Below are positions 1 to 8,031 of a DNA stretch of 64,000 nucleotides, piece by piece. The notes beneath the pieces were generated by a model. That model was given only the letters and a program-made list of their open reading frames with translations. It did not search any database and was not told the DNA's origin. Position 1 is the stretch's first letter. Each line of letters begins with the position of its first letter. Made by a program: the position numbers and the translations under genes. Origin of the DNA: Oscillospiraceae bacterium. Its GTDB lineage: Bacteria; Bacillota; Clostridia; Oscillospirales; Ruminococcaceae. The stretch lies in NCBI GenBank assembly GCA_021199855.1, contig JAJQHD010000013.1:61681-125680 (forward strand), written 5' to 3'.

Positions 1-10
1 TTCACTCCTT
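1..10 (-). promoter_or_regulatory. Ribosome-binding site of the next gene (expected rplB)
   Basis: On the minus strand the last bases of the window read AAGGAGTGAA, a strong Shine-Dalgarno site. The start codon it serves lies just outside the window. In the conserved S10 operon order the next gene is rplB (L2), so this is inferred to be its ribosome-binding site. The 147-nt gap from the rplW stop to this site is long for this operon; I see no ORF or clear terminator in it. Confidence 0.6.
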
Positions 11-157
11 ATTAGTGTTTTGCGAGAACCATCAAACTGATTCCCATACTTACTGTGCAAGTTTCCCCGCACCAGTAACGATTGCCGGAATGTGAGAGCT
101 TGCAGATTCTTATAACCCCAATCGCTCTCAGGCTCCGTTTCTGCGGTCACGTCCGCA

Positions 158-454
158 TCAGATCATGCCGTCGAAGAAGGCGATGGTCTTTGAGCCCTCG
201 GCAAGCGTAACGATTGCCTTTTTCCAGTCTGAGGTCTTGCCCTCAGTTCTGCCCATTCTGCGATGGCGACCACGAACATTGATCGTGTGAACTTTGGCAA
301 CCTTGACACCGAAGATTTCCTCAACGGCGTCCTTTATTTCGATCTTGTTGGCGGTTTTTGCAACTTTGAAAGTGTACTTGCCCGCCTGAAGATCTTCCAT
401 AGAAGCTTCGGTGATAACCGGCTTCAGAATGATATCCTGAGCAACCTTTTCCAT
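158..454 (-). CDS. rplW: 50S ribosomal protein L23
   Basis: This 98-residue protein is L23, which binds 23S rRNA near the peptide exit tunnel and helps dock trigger factor and SRP. The whole length fits the family: the N-terminal stretch with IILKPVITEAS, the central KIEIKDAVEEIFGVKV strand-helix, and the basic loop RGRHRRMGRTEGKTSDWKKA that contacts rRNA are all present. The ATG overlaps the last base of the rplD stop, with the ribosome-binding site inside rplD, so translation is probably coupled. It is the fourth gene of the S10 operon in the usual order. Nothing is unusual about the protein itself. Confidence 0.97.
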   Translation of the reverse strand: MEKVAQDIILKPVITEASMEDLQAGKYTFKVAKTANKIEIKDAVEEIFGVKVAKVHTINVRGRHRRMGRTEGKTSDWKKAIVTLAEGSKTIAFFDGMI

Positions 455-1077
455 CAGCAGTAAACCTCCTCAATCTTGGTGACAGCATCCTGAGCTACTA
501 CAAACTTGTTGCAGTTTAAGATGTCGTAAACATTCAGAGTGTTCACAAGAGTGGTCTTGACACCAGGAATGTTTCTTGCGCTCTTGATGACCTTCTCGTC
601 GGATGCAGGCATTACGATAAGGGTCTTGCCCTCTGCTCCGAGCGCCGAAAGCATCGAAACGACGTTCTTGGTCTTTATCTCGTCGAAGCTGATATTGTCA
701 ACTACGACAACCTCGTTCTCAGCTAATTTGGAAGAGAGTGCAGACTTCATAGCGAGTCTTCTTGTCTTCTTGTTGACCGAGAATCTGTAGCTACGGGGCT
801 TCGGTCCCAAAGCTACGCCACCGTGTGTCCACTGAGGAGAACGGATTGAACCCTGTCTTGCATGACCGATACCCTTCTGTCTCCAGGGCTTCTTACCGCC
901 GCCGGATACCTCTGTTCTTGTAAGTGTGGACTGAGTTCCCAGTCTCTGATTAGCGAGATAATTGACAACCATTGTGTGCATTACAGCAGTGTTGGGTTCG
1001 ATTCCCCAGATGCTGTCGTTAAGCTCAGTGTCGGCAACTACATTGCCTTTAATATCGTATACGGAAACCTTTGACAT
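454..1077 (-). CDS. rplD: 50S ribosomal protein L4
   Basis: This is L4, a 23S rRNA-binding early assembly protein lining the exit tunnel. The translation starts MSKVSVYDIKGNVV and contains the family signature around GGGKKPWRQKGIGHARQGSIRSPQ, the rRNA-binding loop. The reading frame stays open further upstream, but the extra residues are read from the GGAGGAAG ribosome-binding site itself, so the ATG at 1077 is the real start (207 aa, normal for L4). In several bacteria L4 represses its own operon by binding the mRNA leader. That is worth remembering because this operon has a long leader with a terminator, but no such binding is shown here. Confidence 0.97.
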   Translation of the reverse strand: MSKVSVYDIKGNVVADTELNDSIWGIEPNTAVMHTMVVNYLANQRLGTQSTLTRTEVSGGGKKPWRQKGIGHARQGSIRSPQWTHGGVALGPKPRSYRFSVNKKTRRLAMKSALSSKLAENEVVVVDNISFDEIKTKNVVSMLSALGAEGKTLIVMPASDEKVIKSARNIPGVKTTLVNTLNVYDILNCNKFVVAQDAVTKIEEVYC

Positions 1078-1094
1078 TGTACTTCCTCCTTCCA

Positions 1095-1730
1095 CTAAGC
1101 TTTCTTAACGCTGTTGCAGACGGTGACGATACCGTTCTTCGGTCCGGGGATTGCTCCCTTTACAGCGATAAGGTTGTTCTCGGCGTCGACCTTGATAACT
1201 TCGAGGTTCTGGATTGTAACTCTCTCTGCTCCCAAGTGACCCGGCATTTTCTTTCCTTTGTAGATTCTCGAAGGGCTGGAGCAAGCGTTCATGGAACCTG
1301 CCTCGCGGTGAACAGGACCTGTACCGTGGGTCTCCTTGAGTCTGTGGGTGTTCCAGCGCTTGATGGTGCCGGAAAATCCTTTACCCTTGCTAGTGCCGCA
1401 AACGTCAACAATCTCGCCCTCAGCGAAGATGTCAGCCTTTACGATGTCGCCTACGTTCATGCCTGAGATGTCTTCAAGTCTGAATTCTTTTAAAGTCTTC
1501 TTCAGAGCAACGTCAGCCTTCTTGAAATGACCTGTGAGAGGCTTCTTCAAACTCTTTGCAGTGGTGTCGCCGAACCCGAGCTGCACGGCTTCGTAGCCGT
1601 CGTTCTCGGCAGTCTTCTTCTGGACTACCACGCAAGGACCTGCCTCAATTACCGATACGGGAATGACTCTTCCCTTATCGTCGAAGACCTGTGTCATACC
1701 GATCTTCTTTCCGATGATGCCTTTCTTCAT
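1095..1730 (-). CDS. rplC: 50S ribosomal protein L3
   Basis: This is L3 (211 aa), which sits close to the peptidyl transferase centre. It begins [20 protein letters not shown], the classic L3 N-terminus, and includes the conserved region with [11 protein letters not shown] and the basic segment [24 protein letters not shown]. Length and motif order are normal. It lies 17 bp upstream of rplD and about 90 bp downstream of rpsJ, in the usual S10-operon order. Confidence 0.97.
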   Translation of the reverse strand: MKKGIIGKKIGMTQVFDDKGRVIPVSVIEAGPCVVVQKKTAENDGYEAVQLGFGDTTAKSLKKPLTGHFKKADVALKKTLKEFRLEDISGMNVGDIVKADIFAEGEIVDVCGTSKGKGFSGTIKRWNTHRLKETHGTGPVHREAGSMNACSSPSRIYKGKKMPGHLGAERVTIQNLEVIKVDAENNLIAVKGAIPGPKNGIVTVCNSVKKA

Positions 1731-1820
1731 TTTGTTTCCTCCTAATGGTTATTGGTCGGTCGAACCGACTTGACCTGTCGTGGGATTTCGCTGAGAAATC
1801 AATTTGATTTCCTTGGGAGA

Positions 1821-2135
1821 TTACTTGATCTCCATTACGATATCCACACCGGCGGGAAGTTCAAGATTCTGCAGAGCCGCAGTTGTGTCGTTGGTGGGGT
1901 GAATTACGTCGATAAGTCTCTTGTGAGTTCTCATCTCGAACTGTTCACGGCTGTCCTTGTTGACGAATACGGAGCGAAGGACGGTGACGATTTCTCTCTC
2001 AGTGGGGAGCGGAATCGGTCCCGAAACCTGTGCGCCCGAACGCTTTGCTGCTTCGACTATCTTAGCCGCTGCCGCATCGACGTTGGTGTGCTCGTAGCCC
2101 TTGATCTTGATTCTGATTTTCTCATTGACTGCCAT
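1821..2135 (-). CDS. rpsJ: 30S ribosomal protein S10
   Basis: This is S10 (104 aa), a 30S head protein that also acts as NusE in transcription antitermination. It contains [18 protein letters not shown] near the N-terminus, the central [17 protein letters not shown] loop and the [11 protein letters not shown] segment. A clean AAGGAGGCG ribosome-binding site precedes the ATG. It is the first gene of the operon. Upstream is a long leader with a promoter and an intrinsic terminator (separate entries), so expression of the whole operon could be attenuated. Confidence 0.97.
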   Translation of the reverse strand: MAVNEKIRIKIKGYEHTNVDAAAAKIVEAAKRSGAQVSGPIPLPTEREIVTVLRSVFVNKDSREQFEMRTHKRLIDVIHPTNDTTAALQNLELPAGVDIVMEIK

Positions 2136-2229
2136 TAAAAACGCCTCCTTAAAGCTAACGATTATTGGGGGCTGGGATTATCCCATCTGTTTTTTTAACA
2201 CGAATCCGTGTGTTTCCTGCATCCCCATG

Positions 2230-2257
2230 AAAAAAGCCGAAAAATTCTCTTTTCGGC
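2230..2257 (-). terminator. Attenuator-like intrinsic terminator in the rpsJ leader
   Basis: On the minus strand an 8-bp stem (GCCGAAAA / TTTTCGGC) with a 6-nt loop is followed by six T. This is a proper intrinsic terminator, but it sits about 95 bp upstream of rpsJ and downstream of the promoter. It would stop leader transcription before the ribosomal genes. I infer a transcription attenuator. Confidence 0.7.
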
Positions 2258-2509
2258 GGGACACATAAATCGCATCGGAGCTTGGTTTCTGACTCAAAGG
2301 CGCAAAATCGCCCTTAATCCGCTTCGCCTTTGCAATGCACTCGGAAGTTTACACACAAACGCCCTTGTACTCACTCTGGCAAGCCATCTGTACCACAGTA
2401 CCGTGTTGCTATTACAGTCGCCCGGTTTAAAATCGGACATACTCGGCTGAAATTACCCGGCATACCGCCGGCAACCTCCAGCTTCAACGCATATCTTTTG
2501 CAGTCACGC
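2258..2509 (-). promoter_or_regulatory. Structured 5' leader of the S10 operon
   Basis: About 250 nt of GC-rich sequence lie between the predicted transcription start (~2509) and the attenuator-like terminator. It holds several short self-complementary stretches and no convincing ORF with a ribosome-binding site. I could not match it to a named leader family by eye. Autogenous control by L4, as in other S10 operons, is the obvious hypothesis but is not shown by the sequence. Confidence 0.45.
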
Positions 2510-2516
2510 AGTGATT

Positions 2517-2545
2517 ATAATAACACTTTTGAATTGTAATTGCAA
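2517..2545 (-). promoter_or_regulatory. Sigma-A promoter of the S10 operon
   Basis: Minus strand: TTGCAA (2540-2545), 17-bp spacer, TATTAT (2517-2522), with an overlapping TATAAT three bases further upstream. Transcription should begin near 2509. The 2546-2636 stretch upstream holds only a degenerate copy of the TTGTGCA-type palindrome (2610-2626). Confidence 0.6.
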
Positions 2546-2636
2546 GCACTTTTCACGATTTGTGTGGATTTTTTGGTGTAGAAAAATTGGGGATTTTTGG
2601 GGTGGGGATTTGTGCAATATGTACAGATGTGACAAC

Positions 2637-2708
2637 TGTAGGGGCGGATATCATCCGCCCGCTATTATGGCGACGTTGATTTTCGGGCGGATAATATCCG
2701 CCCCTACA
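2637..2708. repeat. 72-bp palindromic repeat element, copy 1
   Basis: The element begins TGTAGGGGCGGATA and ends TATCCGCCCCTACA, a perfect terminal inverted repeat. Each arm is itself nearly palindromic (GGGCGGAT...ATCCGCCC), so the element can form either one long hairpin or two short ones. A second copy lies at 12213-12285 with the same ends and a different middle. It encodes no protein. It looks like a small non-autonomous (MITE/REP-like) repeat. Confidence 0.85.
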
Positions 2709-2712
2709 AATC

Positions 2713-3441
2713 TTATACCGCTTCCCCGACGTCTTCTTCCTCAACCTTCGTAATATCAATAAAGTTCGGCACGGTTCCGACTTCGTTCTGCTGAGTTATA
2801 TAAATGGAGTAGGAGTACTCGGTGATACTGCCGTCGTCGTTTGTGACTTCGGTGACTTCCCGCAGGAACAGGAAGTTGCCATCACCGTCGAAGTAGTAGA
2901 GAACCTTGAAGCCGGTCATTCCGTCCGCGGTGTCTACTCCAGAGAGCTTTGAGATGTCATAGTAGTGGCAGACCTCGATTGCGAGTTCATTTGTTGCAAT
3001 GTAGGAGGTCTCGGTGTTGACGGCTTTCTTGTAGAAGACAATGAGTCCCTCGTCAGCCAGTGGATAAGGGACATCCTTTGAGTAGGAGGTGAAAGTGGCA
3101 TCGCCGGTGTCAAGATAGGTGACAACGCCGTTTTCCTCGGTGTACTGCTCATATCCGTTGTTGTACTGGGCGATTACGGTGTCGCCTGAGACGGCATAGT
3201 AGGAGTAGGTCATGAGACCCACCTCGTCATACTTATAGATGAATATCTGCTCCGACTCGCCGGTGTTGTCGTTGACAACGTCAACCCGGGCAGAATCAAG
3301 ACTGATATACTCAGCCCGAGCCGCCAGGATATAATCCTCGCCCGCAACCGGGTCGCTCTCCCCGCAAGCAGTCAGGCTCATCAGAATCACAGCCGCTATC
3401 ACAACAGCCATAAGCCTTCTACCGAACAATTTCATCTTCAT
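2713..3441 (-). CDS. Lipoprotein of unknown function
   Basis: This 242-residue protein starts MKMKLFGRRLMAVVIAAVIL and has a lipobox (LTAC) around residue 26, so it should be lipid-anchored on the outer face of the membrane. The ATG at 3441 was chosen because GGAGG lies 6 nt upstream; the open frame extends further but has no better site. The mature part is acidic and beta-rich, with many Tyr and Asp, and repeats of the type YNNGYEQYTEENGVVTYLD. I do not recognise a domain. It is a single gene. The palindromic repeat lies directly after its stop codon. Confidence 0.75.
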   Translation of the reverse strand: MKMKLFGRRLMAVVIAAVILMSLTACGESDPVAGEDYILAARAEYISLDSARVDVVNDNTGESEQIFIYKYDEVGLMTYSYYAVSGDTVIAQYNNGYEQYTEENGVVTYLDTGDATFTSYSKDVPYPLADEGLIVFYKKAVNTETSYIATNELAIEVCHYYDISKLSGVDTADGMTGFKVLYYFDGDGNFLFLREVTEVTNDDGSITEYSYSIYITQQNEVGTVPNFIDITKVEEEDVGEAV

Positions 3442-3504
3442 CTCAATCCTCCACAAAAGAGAACCGTGCGCGAAACGGCACGGTTTCGATTCCTGCAAAC
3501 GCTG

Positions 3505-3729
3505 TCACAACAGCTTGACTTGTTCCTCAAATTCATCCTCGGTGTTGACAAACCGATAAGGCTCATACTCCCCATAAGCCGACGGTCGGCTGATAGTAAC
3601 GAGCTGGATTTTTCTTATGTCGACTTCTCTGGAAAGCTTGTGCTTGAAGTCCACTAAGTGCTTCCCATGATTAGTTTCCATAGCAATGCAACCAATCTTA
3701 TCTACATTTTTAGCTACCAGATAGCACAC
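3505..3729 (-). CDS. Small protein overlapping the alarmone synthetase gene (possible partner/antitoxin)
   Basis: This 74-residue protein is read from a GTG at 3729, 9 nt after a strong AAGGAGG site that lies inside the 3' end of the RelA/SpoT-like gene. The two genes overlap by 20 bp. The sequence begins VCYLVAKNVDKIGCIAME and contains IQLVTISRPSAYGEYEPY. It resembles, from memory, a family of ~75-residue clostridial proteins of unknown function starting MCYLVAK (possibly DUF6718); I could not check this. It has no signal peptide or membrane segment. Given the overlap, it is made from the same mRNA and by coupled translation. A role as neutralising partner of the synthetase is an inference from layout only. 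Confidence 0.65.
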   Translation of the reverse strand: MCYLVAKNVDKIGCIAMETNHGKHLVDFKHKLSREVDIRKIQLVTISRPSAYGEYEPYRFVNTEDEFEEQVKLL

Positions 3730-4342
3730 CTTCAAGCACCTCCTTAAAATCTTTCTCTGTTTGGATGTCTCCGGCTTCATAACGCTTTCGCATCATACAT
3801 CCGACAGCATCCGGATAATTCTTCTTGTACAAATAACTATGCAACCAGTTGTTTAGTTGACGGTCTATATAGGTGTTATACTGAATCTCTATCGGATAAT
3901 GGATTCCACTCTTTTGGTAGTAGATGTGAACACCACGATAACCATCATCGTGTGCTTTGCCTTGACTCATATCCGCAACACGGATATTTTCGCAATCGGC
4001 AAAATTTAAAATTTCTTCGTAACTGTTGCAAAGGCAACGAAATCCAAGTAAATCGTCAAAGATTTTTCGAAGCTGATGGTCAGGATAATATCTCTCATAC
4101 TTAAGCTTAATAGACTGCAAGCTTTTTACTCTATAGTCTATCGACATATCTTGAAGTATGTCGTTATCATCATACCAATCATTAACCGCTTCCAACTCTT
4201 CAAACAGCTTTTCTCGGTCAAAGTAGTGCAAATTCTTTTTCAGATTTATTCCAAGGTGGGATTCGTAGGAAAGGGCTTCCAGTCTTTCGACTGACAAGCC
4301 GTCTTTTCTTAGCATATTATCCAGAAGTCGAATCTGCTCCAT
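3710..4342 (-). CDS. RelA/SpoT-fold nucleotide pyrophosphokinase (small alarmone synthetase-like)
   Basis: This 210-residue protein carries the synthetase core of the RelA/SpoT family: RVKSLQSIKLKYER (71-84, ATP-side loop), DDLLGFR (96-102, metal-binding Asp), YRGVH (135-139, ring-stacking Tyr) and EIQYNT (152-157, catalytic Glu). All key residues look intact, so it could transfer pyrophosphate from ATP to GTP/GDP or, as in toxic small synthetases, to adenine nucleotides or tRNA. It has no hydrolase (HD), TGS or ACT domain, unlike the long housekeeping Rel. The N-terminal ~60 residues are helical. A small gene overlaps its 3' end. Such an unregulated synthetase with an overlapping small gene fits a toxSAS toxin-antitoxin pair, but a housekeeping small synthetase remains possible. 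Confidence 0.85.
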   Translation of the reverse strand: MEQIRLLDNMLRKDGLSVERLEALSYESHLGINLKKNLHYFDREKLFEELEAVNDWYDDNDILQDMSIDYRVKSLQSIKLKYERYYPDHQLRKIFDDLLGFRCLCNSYEEILNFADCENIRVADMSQGKAHDDGYRGVHIYYQKSGIHYPIEIQYNTYIDRQLNNWLHSYLYKKNYPDAVGCMMRKRYEAGDIQTEKDFKEVLEGVLSGS

Positions 4343-4359
4343 ACTATAATCCTATCTTA

Positions 4360-4992
4360 TTACCTTCTCCTCGACCCGCGCTTTTTGACGTCCATTGAGC
4401 GTTTGAGGTCGGACATTCTGTCCTCGCTTGAAGACTTGAACTTTGAGAGCATGTCCTCGAAGCCAGCGTCGGTTGTGGTGCTGTTCGGCTTGTAAGCGTA
4501 CTCGGCGTTCACAAGAGCTTCCGGGTTCGGCTCCTCTTTCTTGACAGGCTTCTTCTGCTGATAGTGCCTTACCGGCTGGGCGTCCTTGTCCTTGTCATAC
4601 ATGCCCTTGTCACGACCCTGATTATAGCCGCCGCGGTTGTCCCTTCCGGGTTGTCCACCCTGCCCGCCGGGATGCCCATCACGGCGTCCGTCGGGGTGAC
4701 CGCCAGGATGACCGCCCGGCTGTCCGTTTCTCGGACGATGCGGAGCCGGCTCCTTCGGAGGAAGCGCCCTCTTGATGGAAAGCGCGACCTTGCCTCTCTC
4801 ATCAATTGAAATGACCTTACATTTGACAATCTGCCCGACCTTGAGAAAATCGTTGATATCTGCGACATATGTAGGGGAAACCTCCGAAATGTGAACCATT
4901 CCGTTTTTGCCTCCACCGATGTCGATAAATGCGCCGAATTTCTGAATGCCGGTGACTCTGCCCTCGATAATGCTACCTTCTTCAAGCTGCAT
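4360..4992 (-). CDS. yabR: S1-domain RNA-binding protein, YabR-like
   Basis: The N-terminal ~75 residues form one S1 RNA-binding domain: EGSIIEGRVTGIQKFGAFIDI, then GMVHISEVSPTYVADINDFLKVGQ and VALSIKRA. A long Gly/Arg/His/Pro-rich linker (GGHPGGHPDGRRDG and similar) follows, and then a basic tail with FEDMLSKFKSSSEDRMSDLKR. The gene follows divIC, as yabR does in Bacillus, which supports the name. I prefer the ATG at 4992 (MQLEEGS, as in relatives); an upstream ATG at 5016 is in frame but has no ribosome-binding site. It probably binds RNA or ribosomes. The RGG-like linker is longer than in Bacillus YabR. Confidence 0.85.
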   Translation of the reverse strand: MQLEEGSIIEGRVTGIQKFGAFIDIGGGKNGMVHISEVSPTYVADINDFLKVGQIVKCKVISIDERGKVALSIKRALPPKEPAPHRPRNGQPGGHPGGHPDGRRDGHPGGQGGQPGRDNRGGYNQGRDKGMYDKDKDAQPVRHYQQKKPVKKEEPNPEALVNAEYAYKPNSTTTDAGFEDMLSKFKSSSEDRMSDLKRSMDVKKRGSRRR

Positions 4993-5133
4993 AAATTTTA
5001 CTTTTTCCTCTTTCATGACTTATTTGTGGCTCAGGATGCCCGATGCCACGTCTGTCACAACTTCCACATTTTCGTTTGTGCGAGTTCGCTTATACAATAC
5101 GAACCGACAACGCAGACAAAGTCCGCCCGGAAA

Positions 5134-5484
5134 TCATTCTACCGACTTTGCGTAGTACCTGGTTTCGCGAGGGTAGGCATATCCGCGCTCAATAGCGGCT
5201 GAGAGCATATACTCGTACTCATCGTCATCGCTCAGAAGCCTTATATACTCGTCATTTTCCTGCTGTGCCTCGACGATTTCGGCTTCAAGCTTCTCGATAG
5301 TCGCTTTCTGCTCCGCAATTTCCGCCTGCGTGTTGATAATTACCGACGCCGCATAGACGAGAAGGGTTGAGAAAAAGACAAGCTGAACAAAGCGTCCTGC
5401 TTTATGAGACTGCTTATGCATCGATTTCAGCTGTTTTCTCGACTTTGGTCTGTCGGTTCTGGCGTCTTTCGCGTTAGCAGACAT
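5134..5484 (-). CDS. divIC: Septum formation initiator DivIC/FtsB-like
   Basis: This 116-residue bitopic membrane protein has a basic cytoplasmic N-terminus, a single membrane segment (about residues 33-52, VQLVFFSTLLVYAASVI) and an outside coiled coil (about 55-95, QAEIAEQKATIEKLEAEIVEAQQEN). It ends with a short domain containing ERGYAYPRETRYY. This is the DivIC/FtsB layout; the protein forms a complex with FtsL/DivIB at the division septum. It lies between yabQ and the S1-domain gene, exactly as in Bacillus subtilis. Sequence identity is low, as is usual for the family, so the name rests on topology and gene order together. Confidence 0.85.
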   Translation of the reverse strand: MSANAKDARTDRPKSRKQLKSMHKQSHKAGRFVQLVFFSTLLVYAASVIINTQAEIAEQKATIEKLEAEIVEAQQENDEYIRLLSDDDEYEYMLSAAIERGYAYPRETRYYAKSVE

Positions 5485-5570
5485 TTCTCACCCTCCAATC
5501 TGAGATAGTTATGCAAAGTATATTATACAACATTCAGGGCACATCTTGCAAGTCATTTATGAGGATTTTT

Positions 5571-5972
5571 TTATTTTTCCGGGAAATTTTTTGCGGGAAC
5601 GGCTTCTTTGAACCACTCCGCCACTGAATTTCTGATTTTTCTGAGAATATTTCCTGTCGTTCTGAATATTCCCGAGATAATCCGCCCGAGCGTGAGAAGA
5701 TAAATCCCGAATCCCGCGACCATTCCCACAAGTACATAGAGCCGAAACGAGCCTTCAAGCATCTCAACCGAAAAGCAGAAGAACACCCCGCCGAAGAACA
5801 GCACAAACAGAAAGTCTTCGATGAACACCATCCATGACTTATGTGGAAGTGTAATCCGTATGACTCTCAGGATGTCAAAGACCGCACCGAGAAACGCTCC
5901 GACAACAGCAGCGAGACCGAGCATTCTGAGCTCCTCCGTTATTCCAGTGAATGAGCCGGGGTTGAACGACAT
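5571..5972 (-). CDS. yabQ: Spore cortex biosynthesis protein YabQ
   Basis: This 133-residue protein has four predicted membrane segments (about 14-34, 47-67, 71-95 and a last one before residue 110). Features of YabQ include EELRMLGLAAVVGAFLGAVFDILRV and FIEDFLFVLFFGGVFF. In Bacillus it sits in the outer forespore membrane and is needed for cortex synthesis. It starts 4 bp after the yabP stop, so the two are co-transcribed. Sporulation-specific (sigma-E) control is expected, but I could not identify the promoter with confidence. Confidence 0.88.
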   Translation of the reverse strand: MSFNPGSFTGITEELRMLGLAAVVGAFLGAVFDILRVIRITLPHKSWMVFIEDFLFVLFFGGVFFCFSVEMLEGSFRLYVLVGMVAGFGIYLLTLGRIISGIFRTTGNILRKIRNSVAEWFKEAVPAKNFPEK

Positions 5973-5976
5973 AATC

Positions 5977-6258
5977 TCACCTCGTAATCCTCTTCCACAC
6001 CGTCGGCTTCTTCGTCCTGTCCCGGTCGCCGTAAGTAAGCGACTTCACTTCTCCCGACATTTCTAGGTCTCCACTATCCAGACTTATCTCGTCAACATGG
6101 AGGTTCTTTCCCCGGATGACGAGCTCGCCTTTGGAAGTGTAGAGCGAAACCTCACTGTCATCAAAGCTCTCAACATCGGTGACTCCCGAAAGTGAAAGCT
6201 TATTACGGTCTTCAAGTATAAGATTGTGCTTTTTTAAGGGTGCTTCAGATGTGGTCAT
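5977..6258 (-). CDS. yabP: Sporulation protein YabP
   Basis: This 93-residue protein belongs to the YabP/YqfC family: NLILEDRNKLSLSGVTDVESFDDSEVSLYTSKGELVIRG is the typical beta-strand core. In Bacillus it works with YabQ in cortex formation. It is the first gene of the yabP-yabQ-divIC-yabR cluster. Its conservation here shows that the organism is, or recently was, a spore former. Confidence 0.9.
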   Translation of the reverse strand: MTTSEAPLKKHNLILEDRNKLSLSGVTDVESFDDSEVSLYTSKGELVIRGKNLHVDEISLDSGDLEMSGEVKSLTYGDRDRTKKPTVWKRITR

Positions 6259-6370
6259 TCCTGCCTCCAGAAAATATTGTTGGTATAGGATATGATGCTG
6301 ACAAAGAAGTTATGCAAGGTGTTGGTGCCTCTGACACCGACAATTCCGAATTCCGAATTGAAAACAAACC

Positions 6371-6392
6371 CCGCACTCTTATGAGTACGGGA
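6371..6392 (-). terminator. Terminator of the solute-binding protein gene
   Basis: A hairpin with a 9-bp stem, one mismatch and a TTAT loop (CCCGcACTC / GAGTaCGGG) is followed on the minus strand by a weak T-rich stretch (GTTTGTTTT). It lies 40 bp after the 6435-7868 gene. Confidence 0.65.
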
Positions 6393-6434
6393 TTTTGCCA
6401 AAAAAGTTAACCCTATGAGAAAACGTCTGATTTA

Positions 6435-7868
6435 TTAGTCGACTTCGATCTTGCCGGTGAACATTGCGTTCAGCTCTTCAACGTAGTACGCAATTCTATC
6501 AGAGTAGGTCTCCTTGAGCTGAGCCCATGTGGAAGGACTGTTGCCAAGGGTTCCGCCGATAAGGTTGCTGACTGCATCGGAAAGTGCAGACTGGCATCCA
6601 GAGGTGAAGTTAACGATCTGATAGTTGTTGACGAGGTTATAGGTCTCATCGAGCATTTCGAGCATCTCGTCGGTCCACATGTAGGTTTCCTTGAGCTGCT
6701 TGGTATCGATGTCGATAACGGTCGGGTCGATAACCTTGAATCTCTCGCAAGCGGAGAGGAGGTAAACTGCTTCAGGGTTCTTAGCACCCTGGATGATGTG
6801 GTATCCTACCGGCTGAGCGGCTAAGTAGTAGTTGCCGTCGCCGTCTTCGTCACGAGGCATCGGGCAGAACATGACTTCGCCCTCGGTGATGTCGCCCCAG
6901 ATTGAGCTGACGTTCTCAACGGTATCGGTGAAGCCCCACTTCTCAACAGGATAGAAGAGAGTCAAGCCTTCCTTGATACCAGCACCAACAGTGTTGGAGT
7001 TACGGCACTGATAGGAATTGTTCCACCTCGGATATACGCAGTCATTCTTGTTGAGGTCGTAGATAAGAGCCTCAGCCTCTTCAAGTCTTGCGTCATCGAT
7101 ATTTGAAACGAATACGCCGTCCTCAAGAGCGATGATGGTGACTCCGGTAGAATCGATAATGGCCTGCTGCCAGTACCAGCCGTCGAGAGCATATCTGTCC
7201 TCGTCGGGATCAGTGAAGTCTACGCACATTTCATAGAATACATCCCATGTCCACTCATCGTTGTAGTAAAGCTCTGCAGGATCGTCATAGCCCCATTCTT
7301 CCATGACTCTTCTGTTATAAGCGATAACGGTGGTAGCCTTGATATCGGTTATGATAGCGTAGTTCTGTCCGCCGATTGAGAAGTAGTTAGCCGCAAAGTC
7401 AGCAGTTCCTGCCCAAAGCGGGTCAGTGTAGTCGATGTAGTCATCAACAGGAACGAAGATGCCCTTTATGCAGTAGTAAGGGAATGTGGTTACAGAGCAT
7501 GTGGTAAAGTCAGGTGAGTCAGAAGCGAGGACAAGGTTAGCCAGATCGTCGAAACGATTCTCGTATGTACATTCAATCCACTGTACTTCTCCGCCGTACT
7601 TGTTTACAAATGTCCAGTAACCTGTGTTGATGATCTCATCCTCAGAATAGTTGTGGAAGTCGTCAGTCCATTTGTGGAACTTGATAGTTGTGTTGGTTCC
7701 GGCTACATCCTCAGCATCGGGGAGCGTAATGCCTGCCGCGGCGAGAATGGCGGTGGAATCCTCGGTCGAAAGTGTGAGCTGGACTATCTGACGGGAGGAG
7801 CTTCCGCATCCTACCAGCGCAACAATCATCAGCGCAGCCATAGCGACCGCAATAAGTCTCTTTGCCAT
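6435..7868 (-). CDS. ABC transporter extracellular solute-binding lipoprotein (family 1, sugar type)
   Basis: This 477-residue lipoprotein has a signal peptide ending in the lipobox LVGC at about residue 21. The mature part has the features of family-1 solute-binding proteins: an early NTGYWTFVNKYGGEVQWIECTYENRFDDLANLVLASDSPDF segment, a hinge region with TTVIAYNRRVMEEWGYDDPAELYYNDEWTWDVFYEMC, and a C-terminal region with ACERFKVI. Such proteins capture oligosaccharides, but the ligand cannot be read from sequence. No permease or ATPase is next to it, so it may deliver to one of the permease pairs at 29-38 kb or elsewhere. It has its own promoter and a palindromic operator upstream (separate entries). 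Confidence 0.9.
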   Translation of the reverse strand: MAKRLIAVAMAALMIVALVGCGSSSRQIVQLTLSTEDSTAILAAAGITLPDAEDVAGTNTTIKFHKWTDDFHNYSEDEIINTGYWTFVNKYGGEVQWIECTYENRFDDLANLVLASDSPDFTTCSVTTFPYYCIKGIFVPVDDYIDYTDPLWAGTADFAANYFSIGGQNYAIITDIKATTVIAYNRRVMEEWGYDDPAELYYNDEWTWDVFYEMCVDFTDPDEDRYALDGWYWQQAIIDSTGVTIIALEDGVFVSNIDDARLEEAEALIYDLNKNDCVYPRWNNSYQCRNSNTVGAGIKEGLTLFYPVEKWGFTDTVENVSSIWGDITEGEVMFCPMPRDEDGDGNYYLAAQPVGYHIIQGAKNPEAVYLLSACERFKVIDPTVIDIDTKQLKETYMWTDEMLEMLDETYNLVNNYQIVNFTSGCQSALSDAVSNLIGGTLGNSPSTWAQLKETYSDRIAYYVEELNAMFTGKIEVD

Positions 7869-7971
7869 AGTAAATGTTTCCTTTCAATAGTGTGGTTTTC
7901 ACAACGGGGATTTCTTATGTAACCGGTGAGAGCGTGACAACGGCTCTCAAACGGATTACAGGTACCTAAAC

Positions 7972-8000
7972 ATTATAACACATATCGTTGGAAAATGAAA
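7972..8000 (-). promoter_or_regulatory. Sigma-A promoter of the solute-binding protein gene
   Basis: Minus strand: TTTCAT (7995-8000), 17-bp spacer, TATAAT (7972-7977), about 105 bp before the start codon. The -35 box is weak, which fits activator-dependent control from the palindrome at 8032-8048. Confidence 0.6.
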
Positions 8001-8031
8001 TGTGCAATTCGCCGAAATTCCGCTGTTAGTT

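Noticed and set aside
2208..2539. Plus-strand ORFs of 69-80 codons in the rpsJ leader region
   Set aside because: They have no ribosome-binding sites or recognisable protein character, and they lie antisense to a structured leader with its own promoter and terminator.
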